DNA of 64,000 nucleotides, taken from NCBI GenBank assembly GCA_001801105.1, contig MGWS01000024.1, forward strand, positions 19,913 to 83,912, given 5' to 3'. The position numbers were made by a program, and so were the translations under genes. Of this stretch, positions 37,508-45,048 are shown in pieces. Origin of the DNA: Gallionellales bacterium GWA2_60_18 (lineage in GTDB: Bacteria > Pseudomonadota > Gammaproteobacteria > Burkholderiales > Gallionellaceae). The notes below the pieces were generated by a model. It had not been told where the DNA came from and did not search any database. It saw only the letters and a list, made by a program, of their open reading frames with translations. Within the stretch, counting starts at the first letter, position 1. Each line of letters opens with the position of its first letter.

Positions 37508-37541
37508 GAACATGTAGTTCCAGGCATCACGACGGCACAAC

Positions 37542-37573
37542 AAAAAGCCCGCTCATTTCCAAGCGGGCTTTTT
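37542..37573. terminator. Bidirectional terminator between dsrE2 and the one-cysteine dsrC paralogue
   Basis: AAAAAGCCCGC (37542-37552) and GCGGGCTTTTT (37563-37573) form an 11-bp stem with a 10-base loop, with A and T tracts on both sides. This is a textbook bidirectional rho-independent terminator between convergent transcripts. Confidence 0.92.
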
Positions 37574-37589
37574 TATGACCTGGGAAAGC

Positions 37590-37919
37590 TCAGCCGGTGC
37601 TCCAGCCTCTCGGGCGTTTCATGCCGGCGATCTTGCAGGCCTGTGCGACATAGCCGTAGGGAAATAGCTCGAACAGCCGGTTGCGCGCCTCGCTGCCGTA
37701 GCGTTGCGCGAGGTGCTTGATGACATGGCGCGCGTCGACGGCGATCTGGCGGTCATCGTAATAGGCGCGCATGAAGCGGATGACATCCCAGTGATCTTCT
37801 TCCAGACTGAGCCCCATGCGTTTTGCCAGCTCCAGCGCGACCGATTCGTTCCATTCGCCCGGCTCGACCAGATAGCCTTCGGCATCCTGCGTTGGCAATG
37901 TGTCGCCAGTTTGTTCCAT
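37590..37919 (-). CDS. DsrC/TusE-family protein with a single C-terminal cysteine
   Basis: A 109-residue DsrC homologue from the ATG at 37919 (AAGGAGACTTTC ribosome site). The fold signature is intact (DAEGYLVEPGEWNESVALELA, LEEDHWDVIRFMRAYYDD, LFELFPYGYVAQACKIAGM), but the C-terminal arm ends KRPRGWSTG. The inner cysteine (QACKIAG) is present while the penultimate cysteine of true DsrC is missing. One-cysteine members (TusE/RspA-like) can carry a persulfide but cannot form the trisulfide/disulfide cycle with DsrAB. A sulfur-relay or regulatory role is likely. It is the last gene of the minus-strand accessory unit. Confidence 0.85.
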   Translation of the reverse strand: MEQTGDTLPTQDAEGYLVEPGEWNESVALELAKRMGLSLEEDHWDVIRFMRAYYDDRQIAVDARHVIKHLAQRYGSEARNRLFELFPYGYVAQACKIAGMKRPRGWSTG

Positions 37920-38045
37920 GAAAGTCTCCTTGATCTCGCGGGGCACCGCATTGCTTTGGGGGAACGCAATTGATTGCGCTTCCCCGACAGCTTCATTATC
38001 AGCTGCCGCGCCCGACAAGATAAATCGCCCGCATGGGTTAGTTCA

Positions 38046-38921
38046 TCAGGCCATTCCTGCGATCCGCTCCAGGTAGCGCGCGCGGTACAGCAGGCGCGGA
38101 CTGGCCGGCTCGTCGCTGAATGCTGCACGGTCATGCAGCACGTTGTTGCATAACAGCCCCATGCCGGGTTCGAGCCGGGCATGGAAGATGTGCGGCAGAT
38201 CGGACGCCAGCAGATATTCCAGCGCGGCGACCGCTGCCTGCGTCGCGGCATCCGGTTTCCATTCGATGCTGCGGGTGCGCGCGGTGTAGCGCATGTGCAG
38301 CTTGCCGCTGCCGTCGAGCGAGAACACCGGGCCGCCTTGTGCCGGCCGCACGCCATCGGTCTCGTCCACGCGCTCCGGAATGACCATCGCATCCGGCTGC
38401 ATCAGGGCGCGCACATGTTCCGGGTTCGCGTCGCGCAACAGCAACCAAGCCATTTCGTGGTCCATCAGGCGGTTTTCGCCGCCGTGTGCCGCGCTGCGCA
38501 CGCAATGCAGCACCATCGCGCGGATGGTGCGTTCCGGCGGGTTGTAGTAGCCGTCGGTGTGCCACTTGATCGCACGGTCGGTATAGGGGATGTAATGCTT
38601 GTGTGTGCCACCGGTCGACACGCGGATCTCGGAGATGCCGTCCTCGTCCGCCAACCAGTTGGCATCGAGGCGTTCCAGCCCGAACCGCCCGCCCAGCAGG
38701 CGCGGGATGCCGGTATCTTCCGCATGCGCCGGACCGGCATAGATCGCCATGTTGCAGCGGCGGATGCGCTGCATCAGCGCCTCATGTTCCGCCGCGCTCA
38801 AGGCGCTCGGGTCGCGCACCTCGACGATTAGTTCGTCCGCCGAGCGCGGCGCGGCGGCGAGCTTTGCTTCACGCCAGTGCAAGTAGGCTGCGTCGCCGTC
38901 CGGACCGAACGGATTCGCCAT
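38046..38921 (-). CDS. TauD/TfdA-like Fe(II)/2-oxoglutarate-type oxygenase
   Basis: A 291-residue double-stranded beta-helix protein: IKWHTDGYYNPPERTIRAMVLHC contains the HxD metal site, and the distal His is in GLLCNNVLHDRAAFSDE, followed by an Arg (RLLYRARYLE) for the co-substrate. The family hydroxylates or desulfonates small substrates such as taurine. Its place between sulfur-carrier genes suggests an organosulfur substrate or modification of a Dsr component (speculation). It starts 1 base after the stop of the gene upstream. Confidence 0.78.
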   Translation of the reverse strand: MANPFGPDGDAAYLHWREAKLAAAPRSADELIVEVRDPSALSAAEHEALMQRIRRCNMAIYAGPAHAEDTGIPRLLGGRFGLERLDANWLADEDGISEIRVSTGGTHKHYIPYTDRAIKWHTDGYYNPPERTIRAMVLHCVRSAAHGGENRLMDHEMAWLLLRDANPEHVRALMQPDAMVIPERVDETDGVRPAQGGPVFSLDGSGKLHMRYTARTRSIEWKPDAATQAAVAALEYLLASDLPHIFHARLEPGMGLLCNNVLHDRAAFSDEPASPRLLYRARYLERIAGMA

Positions 38922-38922
38922 A

Positions 38923-39549
38923 TCAATCGCCGCTGACCGAAGCGCGGCGGCGCGGTTGGCGCGGCTCGCTTTCGAGCAGGTTGCGGAAGGTCTTTTCCAC
39001 CATCTCCACCGCTTCTGGCGCTTCGATGCTCATTATCCGGTCGATGATCCAACCGCTGTCCTTCTCGTCCATCACCCCGCCCATGCACCAGGCGAGGTAG
39101 CGAGTGAAGGCGAAGTCAGGGCCGTTTTCGCCATAGCCGAATTCGGCATATTCCCCGGCGCGCCGATTGACCAGGTCGATGAAGCGCCGTTTGCATTCGA
39201 CCATGTCACCGCCCAGCAGGCGGCTCTCGTTCTCGGCGTGCGTCGCCGCCACGCGGTTCGCCAGCGTCGAAGTGAAGGCATAACGCCCCTGTTCCGGCAA
39301 GCGGCGATAGGCAATACGATCCGCGACCTGGATCAGGAACAGCAGGAATTCGGTGAGGAAGGCGAAATACTGCGGGCCAACCACGATCTCGAAATCGGCC
39401 TTGCGCGTCTTCTTCAGCGCGTTGTCGGCGATACGATAGATGACGAACGACAGCGCCCCGGCCAGCTCCTCCGGGGTGTGCTCGCGTCCGGCCTTGAACC
39501 AGTTGCTTTTGATGCGCAACGGTTCAGCCCTTGCGGATATAGAACTCAT
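38923..39549 (-). CDS. Unrecognised dsr-associated protein (208 residues)
   Basis: A 208-residue, mostly helical soluble protein without signal peptide or cofactor motif: EELAGALSFVIYRIADNALKKTRKADFEIVVGPQYFAFLTEFLLFLIQVADRIAYRRL forms a long helical N-terminal half; FTRYLAWCMGGVMDEKDSGWIIDRIMSIEAPEAVEMVEKTFRNLLESE ends it. Its 5' end overlaps the tandem TusA gene by 26 bases and it abuts the TauD-like gene. The tight packing among Dsr accessory genes argues for a sulfur-related role, but no function can be given. Confidence 0.6.
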   Translation of the reverse strand: MSSISARAEPLRIKSNWFKAGREHTPEELAGALSFVIYRIADNALKKTRKADFEIVVGPQYFAFLTEFLLFLIQVADRIAYRRLPEQGRYAFTSTLANRVAATHAENESRLLGGDMVECKRRFIDLVNRRAGEYAEFGYGENGPDFAFTRYLAWCMGGVMDEKDSGWIIDRIMSIEAPEAVEMVEKTFRNLLESEPRQPRRRASVSGD

Positions 39550-40000
39550 GCACGCCGGCGTCCGCCTCGACGGTCTCCAGCAGCGTCATGCCCGTGGCGG
39601 AAGCCCAGCCGCCGATGTCGGACTGCACACCGGGACAATCGCTGACCAGTCGCAATACTTCGCCCGGCTGCATGCCATTCAGCAGCTTCTTCGCCTCGAC
39701 GATGGGACCGGGGCAGACCGCACCGCGAATATCCAGCGTGACGTTGGCGTGGTGCGCATGGCCTTGCCCCTTCTGGATGTGATACCCGGTTCCGCCGTCA
39801 GGCAGCTTTTCAGCCTTCAATATCTGGTTGCCGGTCTGCTTCGCCCAGGCAAACAGATCATCCGGCGTGCCTGGGCAATCCGACACCAGCAGCAATACCT
39901 GTCCCGGCGACAGCTCGTCCACCATGCGCTTCGCGCCGATAAGCGGCCTTGGGCAGGATAGCCCCTTCATGTCGAGCACTACGTTGACCATGTCCATCAT
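39524..40000 (-). CDS. Tandem two-domain TusA/SirA-like sulfur carrier
   Basis: A 158-residue protein made of two TusA domains. Domain 1 (~5-78) has LDMKGLSCPRPLIGAKRMV and LLVSDCPGTPDDLFAWAKQTGN; domain 2 (~85-158) has LDIRGAVCPGPIVEAKKLL and LVSDCPGVQSDIGGWASATGM. Both retain the persulfide-carrying CPxP cysteine, and each has a second Cys in SDCPG. A covalent TusA dimer could carry two sulfurs or pass them internally. The genes on both sides are dsrC-like and an unrecognised gene it overlaps, which points to a carrier dedicated to the Dsr pathway. Confidence 0.88.
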   Translation of the reverse strand: MMDMVNVVLDMKGLSCPRPLIGAKRMVDELSPGQVLLLVSDCPGTPDDLFAWAKQTGNQILKAEKLPDGGTGYHIQKGQGHAHHANVTLDIRGAVCPGPIVEAKKLLNGMQPGEVLRLVSDCPGVQSDIGGWASATGMTLLETVEADAGVHEFYIRKG

Positions 40001-40045
40001 TTCAAATCTCCCTGTAACCAGCCAAGTCGATGGCCAGCAGTGTCA

Positions 40046-40375
40046 TTAATAGCCGCCCTTACCCAGCGGTTGAGGCAAACCGGCGACCTTCGCAGCCTGC
40101 TTGGCCGGGCCGATCGGGAACAGATCGTACAGAGCCTTGCTGTCCGCTTCCGGCCAGAATTCGTTGACACCCTTCAGCATGTTGCGGAAATTGGGCGTGT
40201 GTCCGTGTTCGCGATACTCCCCGCGCATGTAATTGACGACTTCCCAGTGCTTGGGAGTCAGCTCGATCCCCTCGGCAGCGGCGATGACATTCACTGCCTC
40301 ATCGCTGTAATCCGGTTCCAGCAGATAGCCTTCCGCATCGGTTTCGAGTTCGTTGCCTGCCACTGTGTATCCCAT
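40046..40375 (-). CDS. DsrC-like protein lacking both C-terminal cysteines
   Basis: A 109-residue DsrC homologue from the ATG at 40375 (GGAGGGAGAT ribosome site): LETDAEGYLLEPDYSDEAVN, LTPKHWEVVNYMRGEYREHGHTPNFRNML, LYDLFPIGPAKQAAKVAGLPQPLGKGGY. The C-terminal arm keeps its length and shape, but the inner Cys is Ala (QAAKVAG) and the penultimate Cys is Gly. It cannot carry a persulfide on that arm. It may occupy the DsrC site on DsrAB or DsrK as a competitor or assembly factor, or act as a regulator (speculation). Confidence 0.85.
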   Translation of the reverse strand: MGYTVAGNELETDAEGYLLEPDYSDEAVNVIAAAEGIELTPKHWEVVNYMRGEYREHGHTPNFRNMLKGVNEFWPEADSKALYDLFPIGPAKQAAKVAGLPQPLGKGGY

Positions 40376-40412
40376 ATCTCTCCCTCCGTTCAATGAAAAA
40401 ATCCCTACGCCG

Positions 40413-41018
40413 TCACCAGTCCAGACCGGAGATAACTTTGTAGGGTATGAAAATGCCGCAACCGAGATGCCGGTCGGCACCCAAACCCGTGCATTGCAAC
40501 CGCAACGATTCTTCCGGCCTGAGGTCATGTATCACCAGCCCATAGCCGTGGATCGTTCTCTGCCCGTCGCTCAGGCTGCGGCGCATGCCACAGATCAGAT
40601 TGCCCTCGATGCCCATCGCGGCCAGCTCCGCAGCTACGACTTTCATGAATTCGATCTCGTCGTCCGCGCCGGCCACCAGCTGCGCTTGCAGCGTGACATG
40701 CGGCTGTATCTCGCGCAGCTTGCCCGTGCCCAACCTGAGCACGCCGTCGCCGACATCGAGCTGCCGCCCGGACAACGCTACCGCATGTCCGGCAAGCGCC
40801 TGCGGCAGACGCAATACCAGCTTGGCACGCTTGGGCAGCAGCATCGCATCGCCGCTTTCTGCGGTGCGCAGCGGTAATACGCCGGCGGCAGTGTCATCGG
40901 CGAGCTGCGGCACATGACGCACCAGTTCCGCCCACAGCGCGAAGGGATAGCCAGCGGAAAGCGCCTCGCCGCCGAGATCAAACACGAGGTCGATCATGCG
41001 GGCATCCGCCTCAACCAT
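40413..41018 (-). CDS. Cas6/Cmx6-like RAMP protein inside the dsr accessory operon
   Basis: A 201-residue protein resembling the type I-MYXAN Cas6/Cmx6 family: N-terminal MIDLVFDLGGEALSAGYPFALW, then GVLPLRTAESGDAMLLPKRAKLVLRLP, a second ferredoxin-like half with DDEIEFMKVVAAELAAMGIEGNLICGMRR, and the C-terminal LRLQCTGLGADRHLGCGIFIPYK, which has the Gly-rich loop pattern of RAMP proteins. Cas6 cleaves CRISPR precursor RNA. There is no CRISPR array or other cas gene here, so RNA binding or processing of another target, perhaps dsr mRNA, is conceivable. It overlaps the upstream 74-residue gene. The assignment is by visual similarity. Confidence 0.68.
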   Translation of the reverse strand: MVEADARMIDLVFDLGGEALSAGYPFALWAELVRHVPQLADDTAAGVLPLRTAESGDAMLLPKRAKLVLRLPQALAGHAVALSGRQLDVGDGVLRLGTGKLREIQPHVTLQAQLVAGADDEIEFMKVVAAELAAMGIEGNLICGMRRSLSDGQRTIHGYGLVIHDLRPEESLRLQCTGLGADRHLGCGIFIPYKVISGLDW

Positions 41019-41235
41019 TGGACGGTGTCTCTTGCATATCGGCCCATTGCTGCATCACGGCCGCCCACTGGCGCGCCGTGCCGGGGTCGATATCGAACAC
41101 GGTGAAGCGCTTGCCTTCGCGGATGCGGATGCGCAGCAAGCTCATACCGCCCTCGGCATGGTCGATCTGCTGCAGCGCGATCTCCTGGCTGCCCAGCGGA
41201 ACCTTGATTCTTGCCAACTCGCTGATCTGCGCCAT
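41011..41235 (-). CDS. Small unrecognised dsr-associated protein (74 residues)
   Basis: A 74-residue protein: AQISELARIKVPLGSQEIALQQIDHAEGGMSLLRIRIREGKRFTVFDIDPGTARQWAAVMQQWA. The beta-rich core followed by a helix looks like a small folded domain, possibly related to DUF6967-type proteins (weak recollection). It is the first gene of the minus-strand accessory operon, overlaps the Cas6-like gene by 8 bases, and is divergent from dsrA across a 286-base promoter region. Function unknown. Confidence 0.65.
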   Translation of the reverse strand: MAQISELARIKVPLGSQEIALQQIDHAEGGMSLLRIRIREGKRFTVFDIDPGTARQWAAVMQQWADMQETPSNG

Positions 41236-41326
41236 TTCCGTTCGCTCCCGGGCAGTTATCTGAATGGCGCGAGTCTATCGCCAACGGGCAGTGCTTTGGA
41301 ATACTACTTGTGGTCGGTTTTGCCCC

Positions 41327-41364
41327 ACCCGTTAGGGTTATCAAAACTACCCGCTACGGGTGAT
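41327..41364 (+). promoter_or_regulatory. Two tandem copies of the shared sulfur-gene element between dsrA and the accessory operon
   Basis: ACCCGTTAGGGTTAT (41327-41341) and CCCGCTACGGGTGAT (41350-41364) stand 23 bases apart and point toward dsrA, 158 bases from its start and about 92 bases from the divergent start at 41235. Both transcripts could be controlled. The rest of 41236-41521 holds no gene that I can see. Confidence 0.65.
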
Positions 41365-41521
41365 GGTTTGCCCGGGATTTGCCCCGTAGTATCGCCCCAT
41401 CGAAAAATTGGGCGCGCCAACATCAGACCCAAGCGACACCAGACAACGAGTCCCGCCTCTGCCGGGTTATTGAACGTTTGCCCGCAGTCAGGCTTGGGCA
41501 ACGCGACAGAAAGGAAGAATG

Positions 41522-42817
41522 ATGGCCAAGAAAATGCATGATACCCCGAACCTCGACCAGCTCGAGTCCGGCCCATGGCCCAGTTTCGTCACCGGCCTGA
41601 AAGCGCTGGCGAAGGATAAGGACTATGTAGTTGACCTGCTGGGACAGCTGGAGACTTCATACGAGACCCGCAAGGGCTACTGGAAGGGCGGCACGGTCGG
41701 CGTGTTCGGTTATGGCGGCGGCGTGATCCCGCGCTTCACCGAGCTCAAGGATGAAAATGGCCAGCCGAAATTCAAGGATGCTGCCGAGTTCCATACCCTG
41801 CGCATCATGCCCCCGCCCGGCATGCACTACGATACCGACACGCTGCGCAAATTCTGCGACATCTGGGAAAAGCATGGCTCCGGCCTGATCGCACTGCATG
41901 GCCAGTCCGGCGACATCATGATGCAGGGCTGCACCACCGAGAACGTGCAAACGGCCTGGGAAGAAATCAATGAAATGGGTTTCGACATGGGCGGCGCCGG
42001 TCCGGCGGTGCGCACCTCGATGTCCTGCGTGGGCGCCGCGCGCTGCGAGCAGTCCTGCTATGACGAAGCCAAGGCGCACCGCGCGGTGATCAATACGTTC
42101 CTCGACGATATCCACCGCCCTTCGTTGCCGTACAAGTTCAAGTTCAAGTTCTCCGGCTGCCCGAACGACTGCATGAATGCGATCCAGCGTTCAGACATGG
42201 CCGTGATCGGCACCTGGCGCGACAACATCCGCACCGACGAAGCACTGGCGAAGAAATGGTTCGCCAAGCACGGCATGGACGAACTGGTGAACGACATCGT
42301 GGCGCGCTGCCCGACCAAGACCTTCCAGGTCAAGGAGATCAAGAAGATCAAGAGCGGCGAGCACACCTCCAGCGTGGCGGTCAGCGACACGCACGCCATC
42401 GAGATCGACAACCAGGATTGCGTGCGCTGCATGCATTGCATCAATGTGATGACCGGCGCGCTGGCGCCCGGCAAAGACAAGGGCGCGACCATCCTGGTGG
42501 GCGGCAAAAGCCACCTGAAGATCGGCGGACTGATGGGCACGGTTGTCATCCCGTTCATCAAGCTGGATACCGATGAGGGCATGGAAAATCTGGTCGATTT
42601 CGGCCAGCGCACCATCGAATTCTTCGCCGAGAACGCACTGGAACACGAGCGCACCGGCGAGATGATCGAACGCATCGGCCTGGCTAACTTCCTTGAAGCG
42701 ATGGAGATCGATGTCGATCCGGCGATGATCAACTCGCCACGCATGAACCCCTACGTCCGCACCGACGGCTGGGACGACGAAGTTGCCAAGATCAACGCCA
42801 AAAAGCAAGCCGCCTGA
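41522..42817 (+). CDS. dsrA: Reverse dissimilatory sulfite reductase alpha subunit
   Basis: A 431-residue DsrA. The siroheme-4Fe-4S site is formed by CVGAARCEQSCYDE and the FKFKFSGCPNDC segment; a ferredoxin domain insertion has CVRCMHCINVM. With DsrB it oxidises DsrC-bound sulfane sulfur to sulfite in the cytoplasm. Two ATGs (41519, 41522) follow AAGGAAGA; the second has better spacing. It is the first gene of the long dsr operon. The oxidative direction is inferred from the presence of dsrEFH and dsrL. Confidence 0.97.
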   Translation: MAKKMHDTPNLDQLESGPWPSFVTGLKALAKDKDYVVDLLGQLETSYETRKGYWKGGTVGVFGYGGGVIPRFTELKDENGQPKFKDAAEFHTLRIMPPPGMHYDTDTLRKFCDIWEKHGSGLIALHGQSGDIMMQGCTTENVQTAWEEINEMGFDMGGAGPAVRTSMSCVGAARCEQSCYDEAKAHRAVINTFLDDIHRPSLPYKFKFKFSGCPNDCMNAIQRSDMAVIGTWRDNIRTDEALAKKWFAKHGMDELVNDIVARCPTKTFQVKEIKKIKSGEHTSSVAVSDTHAIEIDNQDCVRCMHCINVMTGALAPGKDKGATILVGGKSHLKIGGLMGTVVIPFIKLDTDEGMENLVDFGQRTIEFFAENALEHERTGEMIERIGLANFLEAMEIDVDPAMINSPRMNPYVRTDGWDDEVAKINAKKQAA

Positions 42818-42828
42818 GGAGACCGAAC

Positions 42829-43926
42829 ATGAATCAAGCCGTTCAAGCCGCAGCACCCGCTGCAAAACGCAAACCAAAAGAAACCGGCGTTCCGGACAAC
42901 AAGAAATATCTGCATCCGTTGCTGGCGAAGAATTATGGCGACTGGAAATATCACGATCGTCCGCGTCCCGGCGTATTGCATCACGTCTCGCACAGCGGCG
43001 ATGAAATATGGTCGGTGCGTGCCGGCACGCAGCGCCAGATGGACGTGCACACCATCCGCAAGCTGTGCGACATCGCCGACAAATTCGCCGACAGCCGGGT
43101 GCGCTTCACCATCCGCTCCAACATCGAATACATGGTGTCTGACGAAAAGAAGGTCGCGCCGCTGATCGCCGAACTGGAGAAGAACGGTTTCCCCGTCGGC
43201 GGCACCGGGAACTCGATCTCGATGATCTCCCACACCCAGGGCTGGCTGCACTGCGACATCCCCGGCACCGATGCTTCCGGCGTCGTGAAAGCGCTGATGG
43301 ACGAGCTGTACGACGAATTCCGGCGCGAAGAGATGCCGAACCGCGTGCACCTGACGACCTCCTGCTGCGAGATCAACTGCGGCGGTCAGGCCGACCTTGC
43401 CATCATCGTGCAACACACCAAACCGCCGGTCATCAACCACGACCTGGTCGCCAACGTGTGCGAACGCCCGACGGTAGTGGCGCGTTGCCCGGTCGCGGCG
43501 ATCCGTCCCGCGATGGTGAACGGCAAGCCGTCGCTGGAGATCGACGAAGCCAAGTGCATGTGCTGCGGCGCCTGCTACCCGCCTTGCCCACCGATGCAGA
43601 TCAACGATCCGGAAAATTCCAAGCTGGCGATCTGGGTAGGCGGCAAGAATTCCAACGCGCGCGGCAAACCCACTTTCATGAAGATGGTAGCGTCCGGCCT
43701 GCCGAACAATGCACCGCGCTGGCCCGAAGTCGCCGAAGTGGTGAAGAACATCCTGCATGTCTACAAGGAAGATGCGCGTCCCTGGGAACGCATGGCCGAC
43801 TGGATCGACCGTATCGGCTGGCCGCGTTTCTTCGAGAAGACCGGGCTGCCGTTCACCAAGTATCTGATCGATGACTGGCGCGGTTCGCGTACCAACCTGA
43901 ACGCGTCTACGCATATCCGTTTCTAA
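42829..43926 (+). CDS. dsrB: Reverse dissimilatory sulfite reductase beta subunit
   Basis: A 365-residue DsrB starting 11 bases after dsrA. It shows the substrate-side residues RFTIRSNIEYM, the siroheme/cluster region HLTTSCCEINCGGQADLAI, and a ferredoxin domain CMCCGACYPPCPPMQI. The Lys/Ala-rich first 25 residues (AAPAAKRKPKE) are an N-terminal extension that is probably flexible. A perfect hairpin follows the stop. Confidence 0.97.
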   Translation: MNQAVQAAAPAAKRKPKETGVPDNKKYLHPLLAKNYGDWKYHDRPRPGVLHHVSHSGDEIWSVRAGTQRQMDVHTIRKLCDIADKFADSRVRFTIRSNIEYMVSDEKKVAPLIAELEKNGFPVGGTGNSISMISHTQGWLHCDIPGTDASGVVKALMDELYDEFRREEMPNRVHLTTSCCEINCGGQADLAIIVQHTKPPVINHDLVANVCERPTVVARCPVAAIRPAMVNGKPSLEIDEAKCMCCGACYPPCPPMQINDPENSKLAIWVGGKNSNARGKPTFMKMVASGLPNNAPRWPEVAEVVKNILHVYKEDARPWERMADWIDRIGWPRFFEKTGLPFTKYLIDDWRGSRTNLNASTHIRF

Positions 43927-43930
43927 GCGC

Positions 43931-43952
43931 GGGTCGGGCTGAAGCCCGACCC
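43931..43952. repeat. Hairpin element between dsrB and dsrE
   Basis: GGGTCGGGCT (43931-43940), GA, then AGCCCGACCC (43943-43952) form a perfect inverted repeat 5 bases after the dsrB stop and 27 before dsrE. There is no T tract, so it is unlikely to terminate fully. It could protect the dsrAB mRNA 3' end or cause partial attenuation. Its GGTCGGG arms resemble the repeat at 54147-54275. Confidence 0.8.
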
Positions 43953-43978
43953 ACAACTGGATTTTTAGAGGTGTCCAT

Positions 43979-44338
43979 ATGAAATTTGGGATCGTAGTCA
44001 ACGAAGGGCCCTACCAGCACCAGGCCAGCGACTCGGCCTACCTGTTCGCCAAGGCGGCCATCGCCAAGGGACACGAGGTATGGCGCGTGTTCTTCTACCA
44101 CGACGGAGTGCACAACTCGTCGAGGCTGACCGAGCCGCCGCAGGACGACCGCCACATCGTGAACCGCTGGACCAAGCTGGCCGAAGAACACAAGGTGGAC
44201 CTGGTGGTCTGCGTCGCGGCCGCGCTGCGTCGCGGCATCAGGGAAGAGAATCTGGCGCAGGGTTTCCGCATCTCCGGCCTGGGGCAGGTGGTGGAAGCCG
44301 GCATCAAGTGCGACCGTCTGGTCACCTTTGGCGATTGA
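43979..44338 (+). CDS. dsrE: DsrE sulfurtransferase subunit
   Basis: A 119-residue DsrE: MKFGIVVNEGPYQHQASDSAYLFAKAAI, HEVWRVFFYHDGVH and the active-site cysteine in DLVVCVAAALRRGI (about residue 78), the persulfide acceptor in DsrE2F2H2. The hexamer transfers sulfur from TusA to DsrC and is diagnostic of oxidative Dsr systems. The stop overlaps the region of the dsrF ribosome site (GAGGAGAACGGG). Confidence 0.96.
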   Translation: MKFGIVVNEGPYQHQASDSAYLFAKAAIAKGHEVWRVFFYHDGVHNSSRLTEPPQDDRHIVNRWTKLAEEHKVDLVVCVAAALRRGIREENLAQGFRISGLGQVVEAGIKCDRLVTFGD

Positions 44339-44348
44339 GGAGAACGGG

Positions 44349-44720
44349 ATGAGCGAAGGAACTGTAAAGAAATTCATGTTCGTCAACCGCAAGGCGCCCC
44401 ACGGCACGATCTACGCGCTGGAGTCGCTGGAGGTGGTGCTGATCACCGCCGCGTTCGATCAGGATGTCTCGCTGGTCTTCCTCGACGACGGCGTGTACCA
44501 GTTGAAGAAGGGGCAGCAGACCAAGGGCATCGAGACCAAGAACTTCTCGCCCGCCTATCGCGCGCTGGAAGATTACGACGTCGAGAAGTTGTATGTCGAA
44601 AAGGAAGCCATGGAGGCGCGCGGCCTGAGCGAAGACGACATGCTGGTGGACGTGACTGTGCTGAGCCGCGCCGAGATGGGCGCGCTGATGGATCAGCAAG
44701 ACGTCGTGTTGAGTTTTTAA
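44349..44720 (+). CDS. dsrF: DsrF subunit
   Basis: A 123-residue DsrF from the ATG at 44349: KKFMFVNRKAPHGTIYALESLEVVLITAAFDQDVSLVFLDDGVYQL and DVTVLSRAEMGALMDQQDVVLSF. It is a structural partner of DsrE in the DsrEFH hexamer; the DsrE-type active cysteine is not present. Located 10 bases after dsrE. Confidence 0.95.
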   Translation: MSEGTVKKFMFVNRKAPHGTIYALESLEVVLITAAFDQDVSLVFLDDGVYQLKKGQQTKGIETKNFSPAYRALEDYDVEKLYVEKEAMEARGLSEDDMLVDVTVLSRAEMGALMDQQDVVLSF

Positions 44721-44730
44721 GGGGGTAGCC

Positions 44731-45027
44731 ATGTTACACATCATCAACAAATCACCCCTGACCAATAGCGCGCTGGAGAACTGCCTGCGCGTCGCCGCCG
44801 GTGGCGACCTGCTACTGATTGAAGACGCGGTCTACGCGGCGACCACGGGCAATGCATTCGAAGGCAAGTTGCGCGAGGCGATGGGCCGTTTCAAGGTCTA
44901 CGTACTGCAACCCGACCTGGACGCGCGCGGCATGAGCGACCGCCTTGTCGCCGGTGCGACCGCCGTGGATCACGGCGGCTTTGTCGAACTCACCATCAGC
45001 AACAATACCTGCCAATCCTGGCTGTAA
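44731..45027 (+). CDS. dsrH: DsrH subunit
   Basis: A 98-residue DsrH/TusB-like protein: MLHIINKSPLTNSALENCLRVAAGGDLLLIEDAVYAA, KVYVLQPDLDARGM and DHGGFVELTISNNTCQSWL. Third member of the hexamer; DsrH contacts DsrC in related TusBCD-TusE systems. GGGGGTAGCC precedes the start, 10 bases after dsrF. Confidence 0.95.
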   Translation: MLHIINKSPLTNSALENCLRVAAGGDLLLIEDAVYAATTGNAFEGKLREAMGRFKVYVLQPDLDARGMSDRLVAGATAVDHGGFVELTISNNTCQSWL

Positions 45028-45048
45028 CACTTTAAAAGGAGAACTAGC

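Noticed and set aside
40413..41521. Possible CRISPR array near the Cas6-like gene
   Set aside because: I looked for evenly spaced direct repeats of 25-40 bases in the surrounding non-coding DNA and found none. The only tandem elements are the short promoter copies at 41327-41364.
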